The position numbers and the translations under genes were made by a program. Shown in pieces: positions 9,301 to 19,779 of a DNA stretch of 64,000 nt; position 1 is the stretch's first letter; each line of letters begins with the position of its first letter. Below the pieces are notes generated by a model. The model saw nothing but the letters and a program-made list of their open reading frames with translations. It had not been told where the DNA came from and did no database searches. Origin of the DNA: Malania oleifera (Eukaryota > Streptophyta > Magnoliopsida > Santalales > Ximeniaceae). The stretch lies in contig NC_080419.1 of assembly GCF_029873635.1 (NCBI RefSeq), positions 79,716,931 to 79,780,930 on the forward strand. The letters run 5' to 3'.

Positions 9301-11535
9301 CTCAGCTCCCCTTTCAAGAACCACCTCAATAGTTTTCTCTTGGTTTTTCTCTTTAAGTGGTGCATGGCAGGGGATTTGAAAGCAGTCAACTCATGGAGTC
9401 TATTTTCCCAGCCTTTATTGCTCCCCTCATCCCCGCCCAACCATATCAGGAGTACCAACATTCAGATGCCTGCACTTAAGAATTTTTTTTTTTTACAAAA
9501 AAATACAAAGGAAATGTGCAGTGCTTTTCTAGGCCTTCTCTTAACCTTAAAGCACATTACTTCTCCCTGAAAGATTGTAGCGCATCACAGTAGTATCAAC
9601 AAATGAATGGCAATGCTGCAACTCACGTTCAGAGTTCAGACCACATCCTATTACTAACAAGTGCAGAATAAATGAAAGTTTAGAACTGTTTTTTTCCGAT
9701 TTGTCAGTCACAGAATGTTTTTCCATTTGAAAAAATATAAATCGGAAAACAATAAATCAAAAACAAAACATGTACTTCTAACCTGAATCGCAGTTTAGTG
9801 GGCTATCAGGTTCAGGATGTGCCATTAAAGCAATTATAGCCCTACAAACAGACTGGAGCGTCCAAGCTGGGCTCCATGCATTCTTCAAGATATCGAGGCA
9901 AATCTCTCCTGTCTGCAAATAAATAAATATTTCATTCAACAAAAAAATCTCAACATCGTTTTCAGTAGGACCCATGAAAATGCCCATCAGAAGGTAAGCT
10001 AATTCAATTAACCAACCAGCAGGCCAGCTTAAAGTCCAAATAGGCCTTGGTGCTCTATACTGTATAAGATTCAATTTTAAGGATATAGTTTGCTAATAGA
10101 AAATATCACCAAGAGTAAAAAAAAAAGGTCATCCAAAAATGTAATATTACAAGAAACAGGCACAGTTGCAATGACAGTTACTATGTCTCACTTGTTTCTT
10201 CACATTTGTCAGGGCTACTTTTGGCTATTAGGGGTGGGTTTGATTCGGTGGCTAAGGTGTACAGAACAGGACTGGACTGAACCAAACTATCTATGATAGT
10301 TGTCAATGTCCCATGTCTGAATTGCTATCTATAAAAATTGGAATAACTGCATTTGGATACTATATGATGTACAGTAAAACACACATTTGAGTAGCTAATC
10401 ATTCGAAAGACCAAAATACCCTTCTTAAGTGTGTTAGGTATACTTACTAGATGAGACCTGCATGTGATGGGCACAAATGTGTCCAACTCACCTCTGGTCA
10501 GGCATACAACTGATTGGAGTGTTCAACAAATAGAGAACGAAACCTATACAGATACTAGGATAAGTTTCTAGGATTCCATAGAAGCACCCAAATGACTAAT
10601 CAATTACGACACCACAAGAGCATCCCAGCCTATTTTGGGGCTTAATTACAAACTATGTGGAGCAGATACAACTATACAACACAAAGACAAGCATCTGCAC
10701 TCAACAAGGACGGCGCAAGAAATCAGTGTCATGGCTACTCATACTGTTCATCAAAATCATGAAATCATGGTCAGTTCCAAAATTTGTCCATCAAAATCTT
10801 GAAATCATGGCCAGTTCCCAAATCACAGTGGTCCTCATCACAGATCTAAAATCATTGCTGGAAGATGACCAGAGCAAGGTGGGCAGAGCAGCTGAGTGAA
10901 GCAGGTGTACGGTGGAGCAGCAAATGGCAGAAGAAGAGAACTGGGGCATGTGAGGAAGAGAAGAAAAAGAAAAGGGTAGTCACCAGTCAATTCTTCGGGT
11001 TACCAAGATAACCTAGCTGCTCCTGGATGGTCCACTCCTATACAGAATAAATGGGCCAAGGCCCTCCTTGGCCAGTGCTAACACATACCTGTGTTGCACC
11101 AAACATGTGCTGAGCCCCCAGCCCAACAAGACTAGCCACCAACACAACATCTCAAGGTCATAGACCAATCAGAAATATTTAAGAGACCATACAAAAATGA
11201 TTTACCTTAAAATGCACATTTGGATGAAATATTTTTGTTAAGAACCGGACTTGAGGAGGTTGCAGAGGATACTGCTCGGGAACTGCAAAAGCAAGCTGGA
11301 AAACTCCACCCTCAAAAGGAGTTTCTGATGGTCCCTGAACAGAGTATACAAGAAACCAAATCAAGCACTATCCAAAACATACAAATTATCTCCACTAAAG
11401 CTTAGTTACCTTAATAAGAGCAGTCCATTTAAATATGTTGGAATCATCACAAACCAGTTGGATATCTGGGTCAACTGCTTTTTCTCGCTGCACCTCTTTG
11501 TATTCCTTGAAAAGCCGTGCCCTCGATGCCTGCAT
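3334..11535 (-). CDS. PEX4: PEX4, peroxisomal ubiquitin-conjugating enzyme E2 (main coding exons)
   Basis: An E2 enzyme that, in known plants and yeast, works with its peroxisomal membrane anchor PEX22 to monoubiquitinate the import receptor PEX5 so that it can be recycled. Exons in transcript order: 11529-11410 (ASRARLFKEYKEVQREK onward), 11334-11206 (GPSETPFEGGVFQLAF onward), 9912-9783 (TGEICLDILKNAWSP onward) and 3422-3334 (NLLRSGDIRGYQ to PKKG, stop TGA). All junctions are GT-AG and in phase. The HPN motif sits just before the exon carrying the active-site Cys (residue 90, in GEICLD). With Met-Gln the product is 157 residues, the length I recall for Arabidopsis PEX4 (At5g25760). Met-Gln can come from ATGCAG at 11535-11530, directly upstream, or from a distant exon at 30354-30349. 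A TACTAAC branch-point-like site upstream of 11529 favours the distant exon. The last intron (3423-9782) contains a whole retrotransposon in the opposite direction. Identification is firm; the 5' structure is inferred. Confidence 0.95.
3423..4345. other. Last intron of PEX4, 3' portion
   Basis: AT-rich sequence with T tracts (for example near 3721-3752 and 4020-4037). I see no gene or recognisable element. Confidence 0.5.
4346..4687. repeat. Diverged tandem duplication, about 180 bp units
   Basis: Two diverged copies lie in tandem. Both carry GAGTCTTGACCTCAT (about 4411 and 4592) and GCATGTTGTTTGTGAC (about 4443 and 4637). The second copy was split by the chromovirus: its continuation (CCAAGGAACCAACAATTCATC-like) follows the element at about 8934. 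It may derive from an older retroelement leader. Confidence 0.6.
4688..5207 (+). repeat. 5' LTR of chromovirus
   Basis: 520 bases, TG...CA ends, flanked on the left by CATGG. It differs from the 3' LTR only near 4733, 4742, 4973 and 4976. Confidence 0.95.
5209..5222 (+). promoter_or_regulatory. Primer-binding site (initiator tRNA-Met)
   Basis: TGGTATCAGAGC lies two bases after the 5' LTR and is complementary to the 3' end of plant initiator tRNA-Met, the usual primer in Ty3/gypsy elements. Confidence 0.9.
5316..8486 (+). CDS. Chromovirus Gag-protease plus deleted Pol with chromodomain, single open frame
   Basis: The first ATG after the primer site is at 5316; the frame runs 1056 codons and ends 84 bases inside the 3' LTR. 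In order: an N-terminal coiled stretch; a retrotransposon Gag domain (about 108-235); a zinc knuckle CFLCRGPHRVFAC (C315-C327) with CX2CX3HX4C spacing, one residue shorter than usual; aspartic protease VDTGATHNF (Asp398). The RT begins (RPSNTPLGAS) but jumps to the region after the YxDD box (KHEEHLRKVF), so the catalytic centre is gone. RNase H is absent. Integrase keeps part of its zinc-binding region (CLTCQQDK) and the second Asp (CDQD), but has lost the first Asp and has Lys where the Glu should be (DGQMKRF). A chromodomain-like tail follows (VEEILADRKF to WISAEDL). All deletions keep the frame. It could supply Gag and protease but not reverse transcription. Confidence 0.85.
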   Translation: MAPNTAERLGALEAQVEETTNNMANEMAQLRGLVDEVMGSQQHQASLTSEMSEDFHHTVETLQARMADLDAKVNLMVLAMGNSNTPGVSKTKVPEPRTYGGARDAKELENFLFDMEQYFRAVRMASEQAKVDTATMYLVGDAKLWWRTKYREIENGNCVIDSWADLRRELKAQFFPENVEYNARRKLRDLKHTGSISEYVKQFSALMLDIRDMSEKDKLFYFLEGMKPWARTELHRQRVQDLSTAQAAAERLTDYAGDETTSSKRFDREGNGGKSFKNGKPKSGGADPNSSTLQEASSSRGFNTPNGKGKSKIECFLCRGPHRVFACPHKASLNALQASIVEQAVEDDGEEDEAPRVGSVRLVNALEKQAKTPKVTRAKGLMFVDLRINGKSTRAMVDTGATHNFVSQLEAGRLNLSLEKDTGRVKAVNSVAQPTLGVAKQVVIKLGQWEGHANFTVVPLDDYPVILGTEFLMGTRAVLMPSAGSLCLMGDHSCLVQVVATKGDEGKSLSAIQLNEGLGQGEQTRLATVVVDKEVGQELEPTTIQAVLDEDKEVLPDKLPHNLPSRRTVEQEIKLLSGVKPPAKRPCWIAPKEIVELGKQLDEVEAGCVRPSNTPLGASVSFQRKHEEHLRKVFDRLKGNSLNLKKENFSFARWSNKFLGQVVEQGRIRRGMEKVRMVQERKIPTTVKELRFFLGLTGCCRKFVKGYSRRMTPLTGLLGRYYWPPTRDDVVDYTKTCLTCQQDKGERKKYGTFMAAPKYCSAEGTTQLFLVTIVKLWGFPQVIICDQDLMFTDNFLTEFFRIFRSHLDISSSYHQQIDGQMKRFRELLDEYLCHCVNDNQKNGVQLLDVAPFCGNAQRRSTTNKSPFELVTGQLPLLPHTVGEPYRRKSPRAYIFTSEGRKNAEFAQAYREKASKKMQEWADQERKPQFHVNCLKPFNANPNDLSKSQSNSAELKTVQPDRHDVEEILADRKFQSSRKKRQKFLVKWKCLDDTEISWISAEDLKSFVDKFEVYLSPKVYEDVDRISGGECHGLSLFRALCLPMTAYLVCLGWVSIM
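8391..8402 (+). promoter_or_regulatory. Polypurine tract of chromovirus
   Basis: AGTGGGGGAGAA lies immediately before the 3' LTR. It would prime plus-strand DNA synthesis. Confidence 0.85.
8403..8922 (+). repeat. 3' LTR of chromovirus
   Basis: 520 bases, nearly identical to the 5' LTR, followed by the target duplication CATGG. Confidence 0.95.
8928..9782. other. Last intron of PEX4, 5' portion
   Basis: Starts with the remainder of the duplicated block split by the chromovirus. The rest is intronic; the short open frames show no recognisable protein. Confidence 0.6.
9913..11205. other. PEX4 intron (1.3 kb) with small tandem repeat
   Basis: No gene seen. A 38-bp unit containing TGAAATCATGG is repeated twice at about 10749-10824. 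Confidence 0.6.
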
Positions 11536-12518
11536 TCAAAACGCCATGCATGTTAGATGTTAGTAGAAACGGTTCAGTTGAATAAAAAATGCATTTAACA
11601 GTAATCTCAATATCAAGTGGACATCAAATAATTCAATTATACAAATCCGCATGCATTATGCAAAGTGCACCTTTTCTTGGATGCTAAGTAGTTACATATG
11701 TTGGTACAATTTACAACACCCATGACTTAGGCACCAAAGTCCAAATACAACTAAAAGGCCCCTAGATGAACTTAAGAAACAGAGAGCAAATGCCCTTAGC
11801 TTCCTACATTAAGCCTCAGAGTTCTCCACAAATTTCTTTTCAGAATTTGAATATATTTACATTTCTTGGGTTAGCAGGTGTGATTTGTCTTCTTTGTACT
11901 ACCCACAGGCACATGCACTGCACATGCTCCACAGCTTTTGGTGGTAGATGCTTTGGACGTGGGTAATTGAATTAAAATGGGAGTATGCAACCAGCATTTT
12001 AGTGTAATATGTGTTTAGTCATGGGAACATTATAGGAAATCAAAAGACCAGGCCAGGAGGTGGTTGTTTTTTACAGAGAGTATAAAATAAGGAGTTAAGG
12101 GTTATTTTAGGGTAATATTGACTGTATTTGTCTTTGAGAAATCTGGTTGTAATTGTGTTTTGGAAATCAAAAGACAAGACCAAACTGGGGGAATCCCCTT
12201 CCACAATAGTATAGATGAGGAGATACATTTACATTCAACATTATGGTAGAACATACCTTTTATATATTTATTTGTAGGGAAAGAAAATAAATTACGGGAA
12301 TTTCATTGAGGATAAGGAATCATCCAAGGAAGACAAACAAAAGGGGAAAAAGTTACAGAATAAAAAACAGCAGAAATCAAACAGTGCCATCCAATCCTCC
12401 TGGAAATCTCAGCAGCACACTCAACTGAAAAAACCTAAGGAAAATGAGCATTAAGCAAGAAAACTAATTTTATCCAAATGCAAGTGCAGAGACGGAGAAT
12501 GACAATCAAAGGTTCAAG
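11536..12518. other. 3' end of the large PEX4 intron
   Basis: No gene. About 30 bases before the 11529 acceptor the - strand reads TACTAAC followed by CTAAC, good branch-point matches. Confidence 0.5.
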
Positions 12519-12902
12519 TGCCACAGTCCCACATCAGATGCGCATTAGGGAAATCCTGAACTTATAAGGATGGTTTGGGCTCCAACTATGCGAGTTGCCT
12601 TTTATAGGACAAACCCGTGAAACCAGTTAGGTCAATGAAGACAATACCTCACAAAAGTTGGGCCTGAGACTGTGACATTTGGTACCAAAACCACCCTGGA
12701 GGTTACTATCATGTGGGACAAGGGCATCAAAGATTGGAAGGGAGATAATGTCAATATCCCACATCAGATGTGTATTATGGAATGTTGGGCTTTAAAAAAT
12801 GGTTTGGGCCCCAACTATGTGAAAGCGCCTTTTATAGGACAAACCCATGAAGCTTGTGCCGAAACAAGCAACCTCACCAGAGTTGGGCCCAAGACCGTGA
12901 CA
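12519..12902 (+). mobile_element. TRIM-like miniature LTR retrotransposon
   Basis: Two direct repeats, 12519-12677 and 12749-12902, share the CCCACATCAGATG block, the TTTTATAGGACAAACCC block and a GTGACA end. They flank a 71-bp core. The core begins TTTGGTACCAAAAC, a degenerate initiator-tRNA-Met primer site. Size and layout fit a TRIM with no coding capacity. No convincing target duplication was found, so a plain tandem duplication of an LTR end is possible. Confidence 0.6.
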
Positions 12903-12914
12903 TTAGCATTCCTA

Positions 12915-13145
12915 TCATGGGAAAAAGAGAAAGGTAATGCAACACTAGTTATAGCACTCTTACTTAACTAGTCAACCAAAGGTATACCACAGTTTCACCA
13001 TATGAACAAATTCTCAACCATTAAATACAAATTTAAACGGATGCAATTAATAAGCATGAAAGGAGATAACAGACACATAGAAAACTATAAAGCAACACAA
13101 TTCATTTTTAACACCTCTATAGGCAATGTGTCTATACCACAGCAC
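12915..13145 (-). repeat. Fragment of chromovirus-family LTR
   Basis: Matches part of the solo LTR at 46554-47398 (for example CACTCTTACTTAA, ATGAACAAATTCT and CACAATTCATT in the same order) and, more distantly, the reverse complement of the LTR at 4688-5207. It stops where copia C coding sequence begins. Confidence 0.65.
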
Positions 13146-13149
13146 ACCG

Positions 13150-13507
13150 TCAAAGACCAAATTCAAGTACTACAACATTGAAACGACCAAGCCATGCTCT
13201 AGGAGACTGTTTTAAACCATATAAAGCCTTCTTGAGCTGACAAACAAAGCCTAAGCCTGACTCCCCTCGAGCAACAAACCCAAGTGGTTGCTCCATATAA
13301 ACTTCCTCCTCAAGGTCACCATGCAAGAAGGCATTTTTTACATCCAACTAATACAAAGGCCAGTGACAAGTAGTAGCCAAGGAGATAAACAAACGTACAG
13401 ATGAAAGTTTGGCACCAAGGAAAAAGTATCAGAATTATCCAAACCATACACCTAAGTGTATCCCTTAGCAACAAGACGAGCCTTAGGACAAGCCACAAAA
13501 CCATCAA
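13150..13507 (-). pseudogene. Copia C reverse transcriptase fragment
   Basis: The open part at 13347-13150 reads [17 protein letters not shown] ... [17 protein letters not shown], the classic copia RT fingers. Upstream, the RLVAKGYT segment is broken by stops. The YVDD box is not present because the sequence ends first. Confidence 0.85.
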
Positions 13508-13651
13508 AGTTGACTTTCACGGTGTAAACCCAACGACAACCAACCATAGACTTGTCAGGAGGATGAGGTACCAAGTTCGAAGTACCATTGTCATGTAAAG
13601 CATTCATCTCTTCAACCATAGCATCCTTCCACCCTGAATGGGCTAAGGCTT

Positions 13652-14588
13652 TTAAAACAGATTTAGGAAGGGTAGTAGATGATAGAGCAGTGACAAAACA
13701 ATAATAGGAGGGTGATAAGGAGTCATAAGAAACATAGGTGGAAATAGGGTGTTGGGAAGAGAAGCTTGTTGTGACGCTTGATATTGCTGGAACTTGAAAT
13801 ACTCTTCCTCAGACATAGAGACAGTACGTTGCCCCCAACTCAACCCTAAAGGTGAGGAGGCGGTGGTGGCTGCTTTGGCTGCCCCCAAACGCATGAAATC
13901 AGTGGTGGTTGCATTGGCAACACATGAAGGCCTGCCATGAAGATCCCAACACTGCACCATACTATGATTATTCCGTACACAATAAGTGCACTTGTGAGGA
14001 GTACCTCTGCCTTGTCTGTCTCTACCACTACGACTACTCAAACCACCGCGATAATGTTGCGGTTGTTTGGTAGAGAACTAGAATCACTTTGTGTAGCAAA
14101 GGCTATCCTCTCAAAACCAGGTGCAAGAGCACGAGAATTCATGCTAAGGCAATAAAAATCAGAAAATGATGGCAGTTCAACACTACTGAGTATCTAGGAC
14201 TGAATTGCTTCAAACTCAGATCTCAAGCCTGCTAGAACACAACGAACTGTCATCTACTCCCTCTGCTTATGCATCTCACGAACGTCCACAGTTATAGGTT
14301 GCACAACGTTAAGCTCCTCATGAATACACTTCATCTCTCCAAAATAATCCACAATGTTCCTATCTCCTTGTTGTAACTGAAAGTGCTCATGGGATAAATC
14401 ATACATGTGTAATGTTTACTGGAGTAAAGAAGTTTGACATAATCCCAAATCTCCTTGCACGTATCAAGATTCATACACATCTGTGCAATATGTGGCTCCA
14501 TCAAATTCCATAAAAGGGAAACAATCAAGGCATCTTCCTGAACCCACACATCTTTTCTCTTCTCATCAGAAGAATCAAATTGGAGCAA
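13652..14588 (-). pseudogene. Copia C Gag remnant
   Basis: Two open pieces. One (14588-14331) resembles the UBN2-type Gag of plant copia elements (MEPHIAQMCMNLDTCKEIW). The other (14041-13652) holds a canonical zinc knuckle CTYCVRNNHSMVQC. They are separated by frame breaks. Confidence 0.7.
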
Positions 14589-15439
14589 GTGGTCAGATTT
14601 CCCAAATCCTGCTAAATAAATCCAAACAGCTTAAGACCATTGAACATAATTCTTTCCATCCAACTTTTGGGTCGTTATTTACGGCAACAATGTAGGAAAC
14701 AAATTTATGGGATTCATAGATTCCATTAGCAATCACACCAAATACAAGAAAAACAATCAAAACTCATCGGGACAATCACAAACTATGTGAAACACCAACG
14801 CAACAGTGGACGAGGTGAACAACTCACTGATGGATAGAGCGCTGCCACAGCCCTCAAAAAATCAGCAACCACAGCAAAAATAAGAAGAACAATCAATAAT
14901 GGAAACAATCACAAACCATGTGAAGCACCAATGCAACCAGGGACAAGGTGAACAACTCACCGGCGGATATAGCACTGCCACAGCCTCAAAACTGAACATA
15001 CGAACGCTGAACAGAAATGGGGTACCGCGAGTGTGGTTGAAAAAGGTTGAATTTTTAGCAAAAAACAGCTTGATAATATAGTCTAAAGAAGGAATTAGAG
15101 CATAGCAGAAGCAAAAATAAAAATAAAAGTGTCCAAAGCTTCACTCACGCACCGGTGCATGGGGTCGGCCCAGCTGACGTTTGGCCGGCACATGGGAGCA
15201 CATGGATTTTCCGGCAGCAGCTGAAGGAAATAGGGTTTAGATAGGGTCATGCTTTGATACCATGTTAAGATTTGATTAAAAATGAATGACCTAACTTGAA
15301 GATAGGTCTCTCCCTCTAGTTAGAATACAAATTTAAATACATCTTAATGACAACAATAACCTTACTAACTCTCACTTATTAACATACGAACACACTCAAT
15401 AATAATAATAATACTGAAAGACATATATAACCTCTAACA

Positions 15440-16363
15440 GCCTCTAATGAAAATAATCCAAACAACTTGTTCCACAAACTCCAAGCTACGGCACAACAAA
15501 GAAAGAAATGGAAATCACTACTAAAATACATCACACAAACACATGGAGTTAAAAGCGATTCTTTATAAACGAAGAAATTTATTAGGAAAAAATAAGGAAT
15601 GAAATACAAGGAAGACAACAAGGCATCCAACAAAAGAGAGGGAAAAGAAAAAAAAAAAAGTATCTACAAACCCGCACAAGTTAAGCAAAGCAATCCAAAT
15701 TACAAACTCAAGAATTGTCAAAAAAATAAAGATCTTGACCTTCAAGGGAACTTTAGCCCTCCAAATACGATTAACAAAAGGAAAAGAAAAGGAAGAGGGA
15801 ATCAAATATAAGAAAAATAATTTACAAGAAAAACCTAGTTCGAACTGTAGAATCTCTTTAAAAACTGAAAAGAATCCAATCAACCCAAACAAAAAAAAAA
15901 AAGCTTAACTACCTCTTGATCATAGAGATTCTTGCAAAAATGTTCCAGAAAACCCTACCCCACCTCAACAACCATGAAAGAAGTAATAGGGGAGTCATGT
16001 GAAGTGATAAAGCCAAGTTCAAATGACATAAAAAGAAGAACCCTCCACACATTCGCAAAAGACAAACTCGAGAGCCATCATCCACCTTATATTAAATATA
16101 AAGAGAAAACGGAAACAATATCTTGAAAATGGATTTCCTAGGGCTCCCATGATTTAGTCTATTGCCAATATTATCATCCCAACCATTCTCCTACAAAAAA
16201 ATTTATTTTAATCACTTATGGCATAGTGAATTGATTTCAAAGGGAGAACACCCATACCACTTTGACACAAAAATGATATTTTTAGAAATCAAATTACCAA
16301 GACCAAGAACCCCCCCTCCTTTTTTAACCTTAGACCTACTAACAGGCTAACAGCCTCCCAACT
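15440..16363 (-). mobile_element. LINE fragment 1 (zf-RVT tail), 3' part
   Basis: The - strand encodes decayed pieces typical of the region after a plant LINE reverse transcriptase: GKW/SLWHKV-like text near 16200-16300, IWRAKVPLKVKIF near 15750-15800, and AWSLWNKLFGLF near 15440-15500. Stops and frameshifts are frequent. The order of pieces suggests some rearrangement, because an AATAAA-bearing 3'-UTR-like stretch (about 15560-15620) lies inside. The fragment continues beyond the solo LTR at 18462. Confidence 0.65.
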
Positions 16364-18456
16364 TGTTGACTTTTTGAGTACGTCTCCTGTTTTGATTATG
16401 ACAAACCACAGTATCTCATCTGTGTGCTAAGTGTATGAACAGATTTATTTTTCTTAGCACGGATGACAAATGAGAAATGGAAGCTGAGAAGCACTTAAAC
16501 GAGCACATCATTCGGCGCAATCCATGATATTGCGAAGGAGCATAACATGAAGTTCTTTTATTTTTCTTTCAAGCTATATTGTAATTGTAATAAATTTTTT
16601 TATGGTCTATAATAACTGCATCTCATGCATGATAGGGTTTAATGCTCAAAGACCACAGATTAACCTTATAGATCACCTTCGGTCGACCGACGTTGGATTT
16701 TTGGGGTTAACTCTCAACAAACCATAGAAAGACTATATGAATCCCTCAAGCAATTAGGTTAATAACTCACATTAATAGGGATTTAACTTGGGTCTTTATT
16801 TGGGCCAAATTTAGTTTGTAGACAAATTCAGTCGACCGAACCTTCGCAGTGTAAAATGCTTTAGTCGACTGAACTAGGTGGAAGTCAACATTTTGAATTC
16901 ACTCAATCGACTGAATATTTTTGAACGTATCTTCCTCAGTCGACCAAACTCACATGTGCCCCCCAACAACTTAGTCGACCAAACTTCTAGTTCATTCGTA
17001 ATTGATTCGACCGAACCATATAAATAGCAAACCGAATTTCAAATATAGTCGACCGAACCTCAAAGGGTTCGTAAATTGCCCTGAGTCACTCGGCCGAATC
17101 TTCAATTCAAAATCTTCACGGTCGACCGAACTTGACAATTGGGTCGACCAAACTTAAAATATAGTCGACTAAAAACTCTCGGGTTGAACATTTTTAACTG
17201 CGATAATTAGGGTTAATTTTTAATTAAACTTTCTCAAAATTCCCAATAGGTCCCCAATAGTCAAAATTTGAGGGATATCTATATATACCCCCTCATTTGT
17301 CTTGATTAGCAATTAGATTAGCAAAAGTAGGAAAAATTCTCCCAAATCCTTTATACCTCTTTTGCTATATACTCAATATTCCAAGCATATTTTTCATACT
17401 CTCTTACATACTTATTAGCAAATATCATTTTGAAATAGAGAGTTTGTTTTTCTAGTTCTCCTCACTTGCAAATCAATTGCAAGGTGTAAAAAGATTTGAT
17501 TGTTTTATAGTGTGCATATTTCAAATCATTTCCTTGGCATTACTCTCTCATATTCATACATATTTGAAAAACCTTTGAGAGTTTTGCTTGACTGTTTATT
17601 TCCATAATATGTCGTATATAAATATTTGATTAGGTATAACTTATTTCTAGCTTCCTAGTCTTTGCATTCAAATTGCAAGACTTGAGAGCTTGCATATTTT
17701 ATTTGATAAATCTTTTGCAAGCTTAAACCCTAAGTATCTGTTGTGATTATATTTGATAAAATATTTGTGTGTTACTTGATTAGGGTTTTTTAGGCAACCT
17801 TGAATATTCACTTCTTGAATATATCATCTTGAATTAAATTTTCAAGATCTCACTTGAACATAAATTCTATTATCTATGAGTGCATTAGTTATTATTTGTG
17901 CGTATCGGTACATACTTGCTTATTGGAGAAGCATTTAAATTGTACGCAAATTTTATATTCATTGTTGTAATTCCAGACGTGGCCTGAGGGGGTGTTGATC
18001 TAGCCCGTAAGGATCGGTTGTAATTCAAGCGTGGCCTGAGGTGGCTCTTCTCCGCCCCGTTAAGGAGAGATTGTAAAGGTTGAGGTCAGTCCTAATAATT
18101 TGACTGGACATTGTATCCAGTGCTGCTCCACCCATTAAGTGAGCATAAGTGGAATCCTCGGGCTTGCAAGCTGAGGCGGGGACGTAGGCAGTATTGGCCG
18201 AGTCCCGATAACATATCGTGTGTCTACTGTTAATTTCCACCACTTTATATTTCTACACATGTATGTTATATTCGATATATTGTGAATGTTGCGCATGATT
18301 TAATTTCCGCATATTACTTTTATCTGCGCAATTGGTATATGCTTAGAAAGACCCTAGGTTGTGGATTACTAATATTTGGTTTGACCAAGGAGAAAGTTTA
18401 AATTTCCAATTCACCCCCCCCCCCCCTTTCCTCTTAGGAATACACCAATTCCAACA
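16364..18456 (-). mobile_element. Solo LTR, 2.09 kb, probably SIRE/Maximus-like copia
   Basis: Begins TGTTGACT, ends CCAACA on the + strand. The 5-bp target duplication is perfect: CAACT at 16359-16363 and 18457-18461. The internal region is absent, so this is a solo LTR. It carries a 12-copy array of a GTCGACCGAAC-like motif and a conserved GC-rich segment (about 17970-18210). Near 18411-18426 is a run of C. Strand is uncertain from the LTR alone. Confidence 0.8.
16675..17180 (+). repeat. Array of GTCGACCGAAC-like motifs inside solo LTR
   Basis: About 12 copies at irregular spacing of 22-150 bases. Variants are mainly GTCGACCAAAC and GTCGACTGAAC, the two products expected from CpG deamination of one consensus. 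Confidence 0.8.
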
Positions 18457-18461
18457 CAACT

Positions 18462-18640
18462 AACCATGTGATTCCTCTTCTCAGCCACTTTTAACCAAAT
18501 AAAGTTCCTCATCACCCTCTCTAACTTTGCCACTCCAACCAAAATTCCAAACAAAAAGAACGAAGGGCCAAAACGAAAGACAAGCCCAAATCAAAATAAT
18601 ATGCCCACCCAAGTATTATTTTAAAAGAAAAAAGAGCACC
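18462..18640 (-). mobile_element. LINE fragment 1, 5' part beyond the solo LTR
   Basis: The - strand gives VAKLERVMRNFIW-like text, matching the conserved LINE segment upstream of the zf-RVT region. It was continuous with 15440-16363 before the LTR inserted. Confidence 0.55.
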
Positions 18641-19435
18641 TTTCTTTTTAGAGTTAATACATGATAAATGAGTTAATACATTCAGTAAAAAGTATTTTTC
18701 CCAATTTTTTTCTTATGATATGATTTCTCGTAGACCCACAACCATAGTCTATGTCTATGCTCATAAGATGATACACACTAACTACCAGTCCGCCTTGCAC
18801 CACATCATAACTGCATTGGGAACATAGACAGTTGTAACCATAAACATGTAAAATGGCAAGAATAACATGCAATCCCCAAGCTTTATCAGTATAAGATTTC
18901 TATTTTGAAGGATTTGGAGACTTTTGCAATAATCAAGTCCCAAAAGGCAATAGCACAAGAATAAGGAACAGTTAAATAAGTCCTGAGCCACTCAAAACAA
19001 CAAACCAAGCTCAAAAGGCACAATTCAAATTAATGGCACCCCTCTTACCCTTAAAAATTAATTATTGGACAAAACACTATGTTCACCCATCCACTCTGAA
19101 TATCCGCCACAAGCACAAATTAAAAAGCTTACCAACATATCTCAATCTCAAACCTCCCTATGCCCCTGCACCTACCCCTTCCCCCCAACCAACATCACTT
19201 TCAATTTCTCGTAATTCCCCATATTTACTATTTAAACTCACCTTTTTCTTCTCCCACCATAAAAAATCTATGATTTTCCTTAAAGCAACCATACAACCTC
19301 CAACCACCCAATGTCCAAAATCGGGTTTAATTTTCAAAATCTCGCTCATTACACAAAAAATAAAAAGCACAATAAATATATTATAAAAAAAAATTGACAG
19401 AAAGAAATTGCAACAAGAAGCCATAATCAATTTTT
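18641..19435. other. Unclassified intronic sequence
   Basis: Two - strand frames of 69 and 96 codons (18991-18782 and 19448-19158) show no family I recognise. No terminal repeats seen. Confidence 0.4.
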
Positions 19436-19779
19436 CGCGTGATAGCAAAAGAAAGTTTTATTCATAGGGAAAGAATTTACAAAAGGGAGACTAAGACATC
19501 TCCCAAGAAAGATATTAAACAAACCATAAATAAACGACTAAGAACAACAAAGAGTGAAAAGGTGAACAAGCCAACAATCTCTTTGTAATTCCTAAAAACT
19601 AGCCCCTTTGACAAATCCAAAACTGACACACCACAAAAAGGCCAAATACTAATCTTATCTCACACCAGCACCCAATTTAATTTTTTTCCCAGAAAAATAT
19701 GAGCATTACGCTCCAACCATATTCCCATAAATTTGCAAAAATATCACACTTTCATAATGTTGCCCTATCCTTCTTCCAA

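Larger units (their letters stand above)
13146..15439 (-). mobile_element. Copia C: decayed, internally deleted Ty1/copia element
   Basis: The 5' LTR is 15263-15439 (177 bases, reading TGTTAGAGG ... TTAACA on the - strand). The primer site TGGTATCAAAGC follows (15251-15262). The leader has a tandem duplication of about 130 bp (about 14771-14990). Gag remnants lie at 14588-14331 and 14041-13652. A piece of reverse transcriptase follows. Protease and integrase are absent and the 3' LTR is missing. It sits in the tail of a LINE fragment. Confidence 0.8.

Noticed and set aside
19033..19448. Overlapping frames on both strands of about 100 codons
   Set aside because: No homology recognised; composition suggests chance openness in AC-rich sequence.
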